This document shows positions 17,787-26,178 of a DNA stretch of 64,000 nucleotides, one piece after another (position 1 is the stretch's first letter; the number at the start of each line of letters is the position of its first letter). The DNA comes from Oceanospirillaceae bacterium (GTDB taxonomy: Bacteria > Pseudomonadota > Gammaproteobacteria > Pseudomonadales > Balneatricaceae): NCBI GenBank assembly GCA_018647765.1, contig JABGSN010000063.1, forward strand, positions 1 through 64,000, read 5' to 3'. The notes beneath the pieces were generated by a model. That model was not told the DNA's origin and searched no databases. It was given only the letters and a program-made list of their open reading frames with translations. The translations under genes and the position numbers were made by a program.

Positions 17787-18992
17787 ATGACACTGTTACC
17801 CTCGATTGTTGAGCAAGCGAAACAATTTCAAACGCTTCGCAAGGATTTACACGCCCACCCTGAGTTGTGTTACCAAGAGCACCGCACAGCGCAGATTGTG
17901 TTGGATCAACTGACCTCGATGGGTATTGAAACTCACTCAGAGATTGGTGTGACGGGTGTGGTGGGTGTAATTAATGGTCAACAACCAGGTGCGGGCATTG
18001 CCCTGCGCGCCGATATGGATGCCTTGCCTTTAGATGAGCATAACGATTTTTCCCATGCCAGTATCTATGCGGGCAAAATGCATGCTTGTGGTCATGATGG
18101 TCATACTGCCACTTTGTTAGCTGCGGCCAGTTACTTAGCCAAAAATAGGGATTTTTGTGGCACGGTGTATCTGATTTTTCAACCCGCGGAGGAAGGAGGC
18201 GCAGGGGCCCAGGCGATGATCGATGATGGCCTGTTTGAGCGCTTTGCGATTGATGAAATCTATGGCTATCACAATTGGCCAGGCTACGAACAAGGTATGG
18301 TAGGGTTAACGGCCGGCGCGATGATGGCCTCCGCCAGCGAATTTGAAATCAAGGTCGTCGGTAAGGGAGCCCATGCCGCCATGCCTCACCTCGGCGCTGA
18401 CCCGCTATTGGTGTCGTGCCAGTTGGTGCAGGCCTTACAATCGATTGTCACACGTAGTATTAACCCTCAAGAATCGGTGGTACTGTCGGTCACCAAGATT
18501 CATTGTGGTGATGCCACTAATATTATTGCCGACGACTGTACCATAGAAGGCACCGTGAGGTGTTTTTCAGAAGGCGCATTGCAGTTGATAGAAGAGCGTA
18601 TGGGTAAAATTTGTCTCGACTTATGTGCGGCCTTTGAGTGTGAAGGCCTACTTAATTTTAAAAGGTCGTACCCGGCGACGATTAACCATAAGGCTCAAGT
18701 TGAATTTGTGCGTGAAGTAGCCGAGGATTTGTTAGGTACAGACCAAGTGGTGCCATTTACGCCAACCATGGGTTCAGAAGACTTTAGTTTTTATTTGTTA
18801 CAAAAACCAGGCTGTTATTTTGTCATTGGCAATGGCTTAGGTGGTCATCGAGACCAAGGCCACGGCATAGGCCCGTGTATGTTGCATAACCCCAGTTATG
18901 ATTTTAACGATGTGTTAATCCCCATTGGTGCTAGCTTATGGGTAAAGCTAGTTGAGGCGCGTTTAGGTGCTGATGGAATTTCTCGAAAATAA
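17787..18992 (+). CDS. M20 family metallo-amidohydrolase
   Basis: A 401-residue hydrolase of the M20D type (hippurate hydrolase / N-acyl-amino-acid amidohydrolase / IAA-amino-acid hydrolase group). Metal and catalytic motifs are present: ADMDALPL, HACGHDGHTA, the catalytic pair EEGGAGA, and the C-terminal TMGSEDFSFYL; a dimerisation-domain segment GKGAHAAMPHLGADP lies between. It probably removes an acyl group from an N-acyl amino acid or similar amide. It heads the plus-strand run, 30 bases before the SorC-type regulator. Its relation to nucleosides is unclear; it could belong to the same regulon without being in the pathway. Confidence 0.88.
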   Translation: MTLLPSIVEQAKQFQTLRKDLHAHPELCYQEHRTAQIVLDQLTSMGIETHSEIGVTGVVGVINGQQPGAGIALRADMDALPLDEHNDFSHASIYAGKMHACGHDGHTATLLAAASYLAKNRDFCGTVYLIFQPAEEGGAGAQAMIDDGLFERFAIDEIYGYHNWPGYEQGMVGLTAGAMMASASEFEIKVVGKGAHAAMPHLGADPLLVSCQLVQALQSIVTRSINPQESVVLSVTKIHCGDATNIIADDCTIEGTVRCFSEGALQLIEERMGKICLDLCAAFECEGLLNFKRSYPATINHKAQVEFVREVAEDLLGTDQVVPFTPTMGSEDFSFYLLQKPGCYFVIGNGLGGHRDQGHGIGPCMLHNPSYDFNDVLIPIGASLWVKLVEARLGADGISRK

Positions 18993-19022
18993 AATACTGG
19001 TAAAGATTTTACGTTTGGTGTA

Positions 19023-20024
19023 ATGTTTTTCACCATGAGTGAAAAAATTCAAAAACAAGTCACTGACCCTGAGCAGTTAGATCTTGCTACGAGGGCTGCG
19101 TGGCTGTCTTTTATTGGCGGTTACACCCAGGGTGAAGTGGCCAAGCGGCTAGGTGTTTCTCCCGTCAAAGCGCACCGCTTAATTCAGGTCGCTCAGCAAC
19201 AGGGTATGGTTAAGATATTTATCGAAGGCCAGCCCGCCCGTTGTGTCGCCATGGAACAGCAAATCATAGACAAGTTTAACCTCCGCTCTTGTTTAATTGC
19301 CCCCTCAGATCATGTTAATGCAGACGACGATGACACCAACTTCAATGAAGTAGGCGCTGGCGCTGCACGGCTGTTCTACAATATTCTCGACCAACTCCCG
19401 CCATCTTCTTGTGTGGGCATCGGCAAGGGCCGCTCCTTGTTAGCTCTGGCAGAAAAACTGCCGAAGATTAATCGCACGGACCTTACCTTTGCGTCTGTTT
19501 CCGGCAGTTTTACTCGTAAATTTTCCGCCAACCGGCTCGATGTAGTACAGCAACTCGTTGAGCGCACTGGGGGCGAAGGGTATTTTATGCCCGTACCATA
19601 CCTTGCTCGTGACGATAAAGAGCACGCTATGTTGATGGCTCAAGCGAGTGTGCAGTTTAGTTTGAATTTGGCCCGTAACGCTGATCTGTATGCCGTGGGT
19701 ATCGGTGGGCTTAAAACTAATCATTACCTGCATAGCGTTGGTTTAGTTACTGACAATGACCTAGAAGAACTACGCTCGGCCGGCGCTGTGTGCGACTTGA
19801 TTGGTAGTTTTTATGATATCAACGGCCAGCTTGTTGATCATTCGTTAAATGGTCACGGGTTAGGTATTAAAGCTGCCGAAATGGCGGGCAAGCGTGTAGT
19901 CGCCGTTGCGGGTGGTTTCGGTAAAAATTTGGCGTTACTAGGCGCATTGCGTTCTGGGTTAGTAACTGACTTGGTGATGGGTGAATTAACCGCTGAAAAA
20001 ATAGTTTCGATGATGGAGTTATAG
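19023..20024 (+). CDS. SorC/DeoR-type transcriptional regulator of nucleoside catabolism
   Basis: A 333-residue regulator of the sugar-binding (SorC) family. The helix-turn-helix lies at about residues 25-58 (GGYTQGEVAKRLGVSPVKAHRLIQ), followed by the sugar-phosphate sensor domain with GIGKGRSL and GIGG motifs and the closing VAGGFGKNLALLGALRSG. Family members include Bacillus DeoR, which responds to deoxyribose-5-phosphate and represses dra-nupC-pdp. Here it directly precedes deoC (4 bases apart), so it most likely controls this block. The start is ambiguous: ATG 19023 or ATG 19035, neither with a good Shine-Dalgarno. Confidence 0.87.
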   Translation: MFFTMSEKIQKQVTDPEQLDLATRAAWLSFIGGYTQGEVAKRLGVSPVKAHRLIQVAQQQGMVKIFIEGQPARCVAMEQQIIDKFNLRSCLIAPSDHVNADDDDTNFNEVGAGAARLFYNILDQLPPSSCVGIGKGRSLLALAEKLPKINRTDLTFASVSGSFTRKFSANRLDVVQQLVERTGGEGYFMPVPYLARDDKEHAMLMAQASVQFSLNLARNADLYAVGIGGLKTNHYLHSVGLVTDNDLEELRSAGAVCDLIGSFYDINGQLVDHSLNGHGLGIKAAEMAGKRVVAVAGGFGKNLALLGALRSGLVTDLVMGELTAEKIVSMMEL

Positions 20025-20028
20025 TTAG

Positions 20029-21045
20029 ATGGCAAAAAAAGCCCCAATTAGCTTGGTTAAATCCACGCTCTCAGCAACCGCTTCAGGTGATGCTGAGTTG
20101 GTACGCAACCCAGGTATGGCGCTCGATTTACAGCATCTGGATAAAATTAGAGTTAATAAAAGTGCGGTTGTGCGACGATGCGCAGGCTACGGTGCTCGTC
20201 GTAGCATTAAAAAACAGCAGCAGGCGGCTTGGTTGCTTAAGGCGATCAGTTTAATAGACTTAACCACGCTCTCGGGAGATGACACAGAAGACCGGGTTAA
20301 ACGTTTATGTAGCAAGGCTAAGCAGCCTGTTGGCATGGCTTTGCAGCGACAGCTGGGTATAGAGGCGATGAACTTGTCTACTGCTGCGGTATGTGTGTAT
20401 CACGAAATGCTTGGTGCAGCGTGTGAATCCCTAGCAGGAAGTGGCTTGCACTTGGCGGCAGTGTCCACAGGCTTCCCAGCGGGTCTATCGCCGCTGCCTT
20501 TGAGAATTGCTGAAATTGAGTATTCGGTTGCTGCAGGGGCGGATGAAATTGACATCGTTATCAGTCGTAGGCATGTATTGGAGGGCAATTGGCAAGCCCT
20601 GTACGACGAGGTTAAAGCATTTCGCAAAGCGTGTGGTCCGGCCCACCTAAAAACCATTTTGGCTACCGGTGAGTTAGGTAATTTAGCTAACGTCGCTAAA
20701 GCGTCAATGGTTTGTATGATGGCCGGCGCAGATTTTATCAAAACATCCACCGGTAAAGAAACAGAAAATGCCACCCTAGTTGTTAGCCTAGTTATGGTAC
20801 GTATGATTCGAGAGTACTTCCTCCTCACAGGCTTTTATATTGGTTTTAAACCAGCAGGGGGCGTGAGCGATAGCAAAACTGCTTTACTGTATATGACGAT
20901 GATGCAAGAAGAATTAGGTCGCCGTTGGTTAGAACCAGACTTATTTCGTTTTGGTGCCTCAAGTTTGCTTGGCGATATCGAGCGCCAATTGGATCACTAT
21001 GATAGCGGCAACTATTCAGCAGCTTACCGCCACGCAATAGCATAA
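20029..21045 (+). CDS. deoC: Deoxyribose-phosphate aldolase
   Basis: Cleaves 2-deoxyribose-5-phosphate into glyceraldehyde-3-phosphate and acetaldehyde. It is the longer DeoC form (338 residues, versus ~260 for E. coli) with about 70 extra N-terminal residues. IDLTTLSGDDT matches the substrate-loop region, KTILATGEL and ADFIKTSTGKE carry the Schiff-base Lys, and GFKPAGGVSD carries the second catalytic Lys. Its Shine-Dalgarno (GGAG) lies inside the end of the regulator gene. The next gene is an aldehyde dehydrogenase, which fits removal of the acetaldehyde product. Confidence 0.95.
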   Translation: MAKKAPISLVKSTLSATASGDAELVRNPGMALDLQHLDKIRVNKSAVVRRCAGYGARRSIKKQQQAAWLLKAISLIDLTTLSGDDTEDRVKRLCSKAKQPVGMALQRQLGIEAMNLSTAAVCVYHEMLGAACESLAGSGLHLAAVSTGFPAGLSPLPLRIAEIEYSVAAGADEIDIVISRRHVLEGNWQALYDEVKAFRKACGPAHLKTILATGELGNLANVAKASMVCMMAGADFIKTSTGKETENATLVVSLVMVRMIREYFLLTGFYIGFKPAGGVSDSKTALLYMTMMQEELGRRWLEPDLFRFGASSLLGDIERQLDHYDSGNYSAAYRHAIA

Positions 21046-21068
21046 ATATAAAGTATGGTATTTTTACG

Positions 21069-23447
21069 ATGACATTGATACAAGAATTTGACCAGCTTAA
21101 TTACAGTCAGGCTTTAGAGAGTGATGCAGAGGCTCAGGCGTGGTTGCAGAGCAAGGGCCGTCGTTTTGGTCATTATATAAACGGCGCGTTTGTGAGTGCC
21201 GCAGACGCGCAGCTAATTGATGTAACTAACCCTGCTACAGGTAAAGTGTTGGCTCAGATTGAGGCAGCTACGAGTGCTCAGGTAGACCAGGCCATTGCAA
21301 GCGCCCGTGAAGCTCAGCCCAGCTGGTTTTCTGGTGGCGGCTTGGGGCGTGCAAAAGTGCTTTATGCACTGGCGCGCAACTTACAAAAATACGCTCGTTT
21401 AACAGCTGTTTTAGAAACCCTCGATAATGGCAAGCCCATTAGGGAAAGCCGAGATGCAGACATCCCCTTAGCTATTCGTCATTTTTATCATCACGCAGGC
21501 TGGGCTAAGCTACAGCATCAAGAACTTCCTAATCATGGCCCTGTGGGCGTGGCGGCGCAAATCATTCCCTGGAATTTCCCACTGCTAATGCTGGCGTGGA
21601 AGGTGGCTCCAGCCATCGCCATGGGCAATGCCATCGTCATTAAGCCTGCACAGCAGACGCCATTAACCGCCATGTTATTTGCTCAAATTTGTCACGAGTC
21701 GGGTGTGCCTGCAGGCGTAGTTAATATCATTAATGGTGCTGGCGAAACGGGCGCTTCCTTAGCCGTTCATAACGGGGTCGATAAGGTCGCCTTCACTGGT
21801 TCCACTGCTGTAGGCCGTGCCATCCGTTTGGCTACCGCTGGGCAAGGTAAGAAGCTCACCTTGGAGTTGGGCGGAAAATCAGCCTTCATCGTGTTTGAAG
21901 ATGCCGACTTAGATGCCGCCGTTGAAGGCCTAGTCGATTCAATTTGGTTTAACCAAGGTGAGGTCTGCTGTGCAGGTTCGAGGCTACTCGTTCAAGCACC
22001 CATAGCCAAGCAGCTACACGCTAAGTTAAAACTACGCATGCAGCAATTACGCACCGGTTCGCCGATGGATAAATCGATTGATGTGGGTAGTTTGGTGAGC
22101 CAACAGCAATTTGAACGTGTGGCCACGATGGTGAGTGAAGGCCTGCAAGCAGGTGGTGAGGTCTTTCAGACCCAGTCTATAGATGCACCACAAAACTATT
22201 ACCCACCCACCTTGATTACCGGCGTTGATACCAGCCATCCCCTTGTACAAGAGGAAATATTTGGTCCAGTTCTAGTATCTATGACATTCCGTACTCAAGC
22301 AGAGGCGATCTCTTTGGCCAATAACAGTAGGTATGGTTTGGCTGCGAGCGTATGGAGCGAAAGTATTAACCGTACCATGGACGTTGCGCCTAAAATTGAA
22401 GCGGGTGTCGTGTGGATCAACTGTCATAACCAATTTGATGCTGCATGTGGTTTTGGTGGCGTTAAAGAATCTGGTTTTGGACGTGAAGGTGGTAAAGAAG
22501 GCCTATACGAATACCTAAAGCCTACGGGCCTTACACCAATGACCTACCCACTGTCGTCAACAGACATCACTATCGTTTCGCCGGCGCTAAATGGCACAGA
22601 TTCAATCGATAGAACGTTAAAGTTTTATGTGGGTGGTAAGCAGGTGCGGCCAGATTCTGGTCATAGCCAAGCATGTTATAACCATGATGCCAGTGTTGCG
22701 GCGATCGTTGGCGTGGGTAACCGTAAGGATATTCGTAATGCAGTATCCAGTGCACTAAAGTCGTCATCTTGGACAAAAAATTCCGCCCATGGGCGGGCTC
22801 AAGTGATTTATTTCTTGGCAGAAAACCTATCTCTAAGAGAAGGCGAATGGCTTGAGAGGTTACAAGCGGTCTGTGGTTATACTTTAGCGCAAGCACAAGC
22901 GGAGTTCGATGCGGCCATTGCTTGTCTATTTACCTATGCCGGCTGGTGTGACAAATACGATGGGGCAGCGCACAACGCGCCATATCAAGGCGTTACCCTA
23001 GCATTGCCTGAGGCGAGGGGTGTGATCGGTATGGTGGCACCTTCGAATCAACCATTATCGTCTACTATTGCGCTTATCGCTCCGGCTATCGCCATGGGCA
23101 ATCGTGTGGTATTGGTGACCAGTGAGCGTTACCCAAGTATTGCCCTTGAACTTGTGCAGGTGTTGGAAACTTCAGATATTCCTGCAGGTGTAGTCAATCT
23201 TGTGGCGGGTCCACAAGCAGACCTTAGCAAGCACTTAGCCGGACATGGTGAAGTGGATGCCTTGTGGTGTTGGGCTGATTCCGAGACTAACAAATCCGTA
23301 GAACAAGCCAGTGGCACGGATCTAAAAACGACCTGGACACATGTAGATGCTGATCGTGATTGGGCAGACCCATTACAGAGTGAAGGTTTGGAGTTTTTAC
23401 GCCAAGCGACTAACGTGAAAAATATTTGGACACCATACGGCGACTAA
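21069..23447 (+). CDS. Two-domain aldehyde dehydrogenase, ALDH16 type
   Basis: A 792-residue fusion of two ALDH modules. Residues ~30-490 form a complete catalytic domain: Asn169 in IPWNFP, FTGSTAVG at 242-249, Glu266 in ELGGK and nucleophile Cys300 in GEVCCAGSR. From ~515 on, a second ALDH-like domain keeps the fold signature (GVIGMVAPSNQPLSS, IALIAPAIAMGNRVV, IPAGVVNLVAG) but lacks both the ELGGK Glu and the Cys motif, so it is noncatalytic. This layout matches the ALDH16 family, known from bacteria and animals. Placed directly after deoC, it probably oxidises acetaldehyde to acetate; this role is inferred from context. Confidence 0.87.
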   Translation: MTLIQEFDQLNYSQALESDAEAQAWLQSKGRRFGHYINGAFVSAADAQLIDVTNPATGKVLAQIEAATSAQVDQAIASAREAQPSWFSGGGLGRAKVLYALARNLQKYARLTAVLETLDNGKPIRESRDADIPLAIRHFYHHAGWAKLQHQELPNHGPVGVAAQIIPWNFPLLMLAWKVAPAIAMGNAIVIKPAQQTPLTAMLFAQICHESGVPAGVVNIINGAGETGASLAVHNGVDKVAFTGSTAVGRAIRLATAGQGKKLTLELGGKSAFIVFEDADLDAAVEGLVDSIWFNQGEVCCAGSRLLVQAPIAKQLHAKLKLRMQQLRTGSPMDKSIDVGSLVSQQQFERVATMVSEGLQAGGEVFQTQSIDAPQNYYPPTLITGVDTSHPLVQEEIFGPVLVSMTFRTQAEAISLANNSRYGLAASVWSESINRTMDVAPKIEAGVVWINCHNQFDAACGFGGVKESGFGREGGKEGLYEYLKPTGLTPMTYPLSSTDITIVSPALNGTDSIDRTLKFYVGGKQVRPDSGHSQACYNHDASVAAIVGVGNRKDIRNAVSSALKSSSWTKNSAHGRAQVIYFLAENLSLREGEWLERLQAVCGYTLAQAQAEFDAAIACLFTYAGWCDKYDGAAHNAPYQGVTLALPEARGVIGMVAPSNQPLSSTIALIAPAIAMGNRVVLVTSERYPSIALELVQVLETSDIPAGVVNLVAGPQADLSKHLAGHGEVDALWCWADSETNKSVEQASGTDLKTTWTHVDADRDWADPLQSEGLEFLRQATNVKNIWTPYGD

Positions 23448-23462
23448 TTTAAAAAGAAGAAA

Positions 23463-23474
23463 CGGCTTAAGCCG
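23463..23474. promoter_or_regulatory. 12-bp palindrome before the binding-protein gene
   Basis: CGGCTTAAGCCG is a perfect palindrome 26 bases upstream of the binding-protein start codon, in the 53-base gap after the ALDH gene. It could be an operator or a small RNA hairpin at the boundary between catabolic and transport genes. No similar copy was noticed before the regulator gene. Confidence 0.35.
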
Positions 23475-23500
23475 GTCTATTAAACGAGGAGAAGTAACTA

Positions 23501-24502
23501 ATGAAATTAACTAAAATTACTATGGCGTTGGCAGCAGGCGCGGTTGTCTTAACTGCTTCTATTGCTCAGGCAGATATCAGCCCAGCAGTCGTATATGACA
23601 AAGCCGGCAAGTTCGACAAGTCATTCAACGAGGCCGTATTCAATGGTGTTAAGCGGTTTACCGCCGATACCGGAATTAGTGTTCGCGAAGTAGAGCCAAC
23701 TAACGACGCTCAAGTTGAGCAAGGCCTTAAAAAGCTGGCTAAGCGTGGCAGTAGTCCAATCGTTGCTGTAGGTTTCTCACAGGCTAACGCTGTAAGTGCC
23801 GCGGCACAAGCGTACCCAGACTCAAAGTTCACTTTGATCGACATGGTAGTGCCAGAAGCCAACGTACAAAACGTTGTTTTCCGTGCTCAAGAAGGTTCTT
23901 TCTTGGTAGGCGCATTAGCGGCTATGAAGTCTGAGACAGGTACTGTGGGCTACGTTGGCGCAATGGATATCCCTTTGCTAGCCGTGTTTGGTTGTGGTTA
24001 TGAACAAGGTGCGAAGCACATTAATGCTAACATTAACGTATTACATAGTTTCATTGGTTCTACCGGTGCAGCCTTTGCTAACCCATCTAAGGGTGGCGAA
24101 GTAGCGCGCAGCCAGTTTGAATCTGGTGCTGACGTGGTGTTTGCGGCTGCCGGTTCTTCTGGTGTAGGTGTGATTCAAACTGCGGCCGATATGGGTAAGC
24201 TTGCTATCGGTGTTGACTCAAACCAGAACTACCTCCAGCCAGGTACCGTATTAACCTCTATGGTTAAGCGTGTAGGCGAAGCGGCTTACCAAAGCTATGC
24301 TGCGGAGCAAAATGGTACTTGGAAGCCTGGTTTCGTAAGCATGGGTCTTGCTGAAGGTGGTGTTGATTGGGCACTAGACGAGCATAACCGTGGGTTGGTT
24401 ACTGCTGACATGGAAGCCAAAGTAAACGCTCTTAAAGCGGCGATCATTGCTGGTGAGTTAAGTGTTCATGACTATATGTCTGACAATACTTGTAACTATT
24501 AA
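23501..24502 (+). CDS. BMP-family nucleoside-binding protein
   Basis: Periplasmic substrate-binding protein (333 residues) of the BMP/Med/PnrA family, which binds purine and other nucleosides. A signal peptide with cleavage at AQA-DISP (about residue 24) is visible. There is no lipobox Cys, unlike PnrA, so it is likely soluble in the periplasm. The mature start VVYDKAGKFDKSFNEAVFNGVKRF and FGCGYEQGAKHINANI are typical of the family. A strong Shine-Dalgarno (GAGGAG) lies 9 bases before the ATG. It supplies the ABC importer encoded directly downstream. Confidence 0.93.
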   Translation: MKLTKITMALAAGAVVLTASIAQADISPAVVYDKAGKFDKSFNEAVFNGVKRFTADTGISVREVEPTNDAQVEQGLKKLAKRGSSPIVAVGFSQANAVSAAAQAYPDSKFTLIDMVVPEANVQNVVFRAQEGSFLVGALAAMKSETGTVGYVGAMDIPLLAVFGCGYEQGAKHINANINVLHSFIGSTGAAFANPSKGGEVARSQFESGADVVFAAAGSSGVGVIQTAADMGKLAIGVDSNQNYLQPGTVLTSMVKRVGEAAYQSYAAEQNGTWKPGFVSMGLAEGGVDWALDEHNRGLVTADMEAKVNALKAAIIAGELSVHDYMSDNTCNY

Positions 24503-24521
24503 TAGATAGTTTGTAGTAGAC

Positions 24522-24550
24522 GGTCGGTGGTTTGTAATAAGCCACCGACC
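24522..24550 (+). other. Hairpin between binding-protein and ATPase genes
   Basis: GGTCGGTGG (24522-24530) pairs with CCACCGACC (24542-24550), extendable by TTT/AAG including one G-U pair. No T-run follows, so it is more likely an mRNA-stabilising or processing hairpin than a terminator. The rest of the gap contains GACCAATAACC- and GACCAATGACC-like repeats. Confidence 0.65.
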
Positions 24551-24579
24551 AATAACCACCAACTGATAACCGTCGACCA

Positions 24580-26178
24580 ATGACCATGAAAAAATTCGCT
24601 ATAGAGTTAACTGATATTGATAAACGCTTTGGAGCAGTGCATGCCAATAATAAAGTGTGTCTGCAGGTAACAGAAGGCAATATCCACGGTATTATTGGCG
24701 AAAATGGCGCGGGTAAATCCACGCTTATGAGCATTCTGTATGGCTTTTACCAAGCCGACGCAGGACAAATTGATGTATTAGGCAACACCTATACATTTAC
24801 AGATTCCCATCATGCCATTGCTGCAGGCATTGGCATGGTACATCAGCATTTTATGCTGGTAGAAAACTTCACGGTATTAGAAAACGTGATTTTAGGCACT
24901 GAAGGCGGAGAACTGTTGGCCCATGGTTTGGCCGCAGCCCGTAAAGAACTTACCCGTTTAGGCGAAGAGTATGGCCTCAAGGTCGATCTAGATGCCACTA
25001 TTGATACCTTGTCTGTAGGTTTACAGCAACGTGTAGAAATTTTAAAAGCCCTTTATAAAGGCGCCAAGATACTGATTTTGGATGAGCCTACGGGTGTATT
25101 AACGCCGCAAGAAACAGTAGAACTGTTCCGAATTTTTTCCGCCCTAAAACAGCAGGGCGTGACTATTATGCTGATTACCCATAAATTACGGGAAATTATG
25201 AGTATTACTGACCAAGTGTCGGTCATGCGAGCGGGCCAGATGGTGGCCCACAGAAATACCTGTGACACAGACCGAGAAGAGTTGGCTGAGTTGATGGTAG
25301 GCCGCAAAGTATTGTTAAGTGTAGACAAAGGTGCCGCTAATGTTAGGGCTCCACTCATGCGTGTAAGCCGCTTAACAGTGGTTGATAGTCAGGGCGTAGA
25401 GCGCCTTAAAGACGTAAGTTTTGAGCTAAGAGCTGGCGAAGTGTTAGGTGTGGCCGGCGTGTCTGGTAATGGTCAAACGGAATTACTGGAAGCCTTAGCA
25501 GGTATCATTCCAATCACCCAGGGTCACATTGAAGTTTTGGGCATGGAGATGGATAACAAACACCCTTTAACTCCAGATATCTTACGTGGTTTAGGTTTGG
25601 CACATGTGCCAGAAGACCGACATCGTATGGGTTTGATTACCGATTTTAGCGCCAGTGAATCGGCCTTATTAGGTTATCACACCGATGCGAACATTAACTC
25701 AGGCGTGTGGCTTAGCAAAGCTAAAGTTGATGCCAATTGCCAGCAGCTGATGCAAGCCTTTGATGTGAGGCCCGCAGACCCCCAGCTTAAATCGGCCAAC
25801 TTTTCCGGTGGCAATCAGCAAAAACTGATCTTGGGTCGTGAAATGGAGCGTAACCCTGAGGTATTGCTGATTGGGCAACCCACACGTGGTGTGGATATTG
25901 GGGCTATTGAATTTATTCATCAACGTATCATTGCTATGCGAGACGCAGGCAAAGCCGTGTTGTTGGTGTCTGTGGAGCTGGAAGAAATTATGTCTGTGAG
26001 TGATCGCATTATCGTATTGTGCGACGGTGCCATTAGTGGTCGTATCAATGCCGAAGATGCCGATGAGCGCACTTTAGGAATGATGATGGCGAATGCCTTA
26101 GACCCGATAGATCCCTTACAAGCGATGAACGATGCTAAGTCATCATCTAATAGAACTGTCCAGGAACTCGACTTATGA
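24580..26178 (+). CDS. Nucleoside ABC importer, ATP-binding protein
   Basis: A 532-residue protein with two ABC domains, as in the sugar/nucleoside (CUT2-like) importers. Domain 1 has Walker A GENGAGKST, signature LSVGLQQRVEIL and Walker B ILILDEPTGVL. Domain 2 has a degenerate Walker A (GVSGNGQTE), signature FSGGNQQKLILGRE and LLIGQPTRGVDIGAIEF; this degeneracy is normal for the family. The start could be ATG 24580 or 24586; neither has a clear Shine-Dalgarno, so translation may depend on the upstream hairpin region. The 3' end overlaps the first permease by 4 bp. Confidence 0.92.
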   Translation: MTMKKFAIELTDIDKRFGAVHANNKVCLQVTEGNIHGIIGENGAGKSTLMSILYGFYQADAGQIDVLGNTYTFTDSHHAIAAGIGMVHQHFMLVENFTVLENVILGTEGGELLAHGLAAARKELTRLGEEYGLKVDLDATIDTLSVGLQQRVEILKALYKGAKILILDEPTGVLTPQETVELFRIFSALKQQGVTIMLITHKLREIMSITDQVSVMRAGQMVAHRNTCDTDREELAELMVGRKVLLSVDKGAANVRAPLMRVSRLTVVDSQGVERLKDVSFELRAGEVLGVAGVSGNGQTELLEALAGIIPITQGHIEVLGMEMDNKHPLTPDILRGLGLAHVPEDRHRMGLITDFSASESALLGYHTDANINSGVWLSKAKVDANCQQLMQAFDVRPADPQLKSANFSGGNQQKLILGREMERNPEVLLIGQPTRGVDIGAIEFIHQRIIAMRDAGKAVLLVSVELEEIMSVSDRIIVLCDGAISGRINAEDADERTLGMMMANALDPIDPLQAMNDAKSSSNRTVQELDL

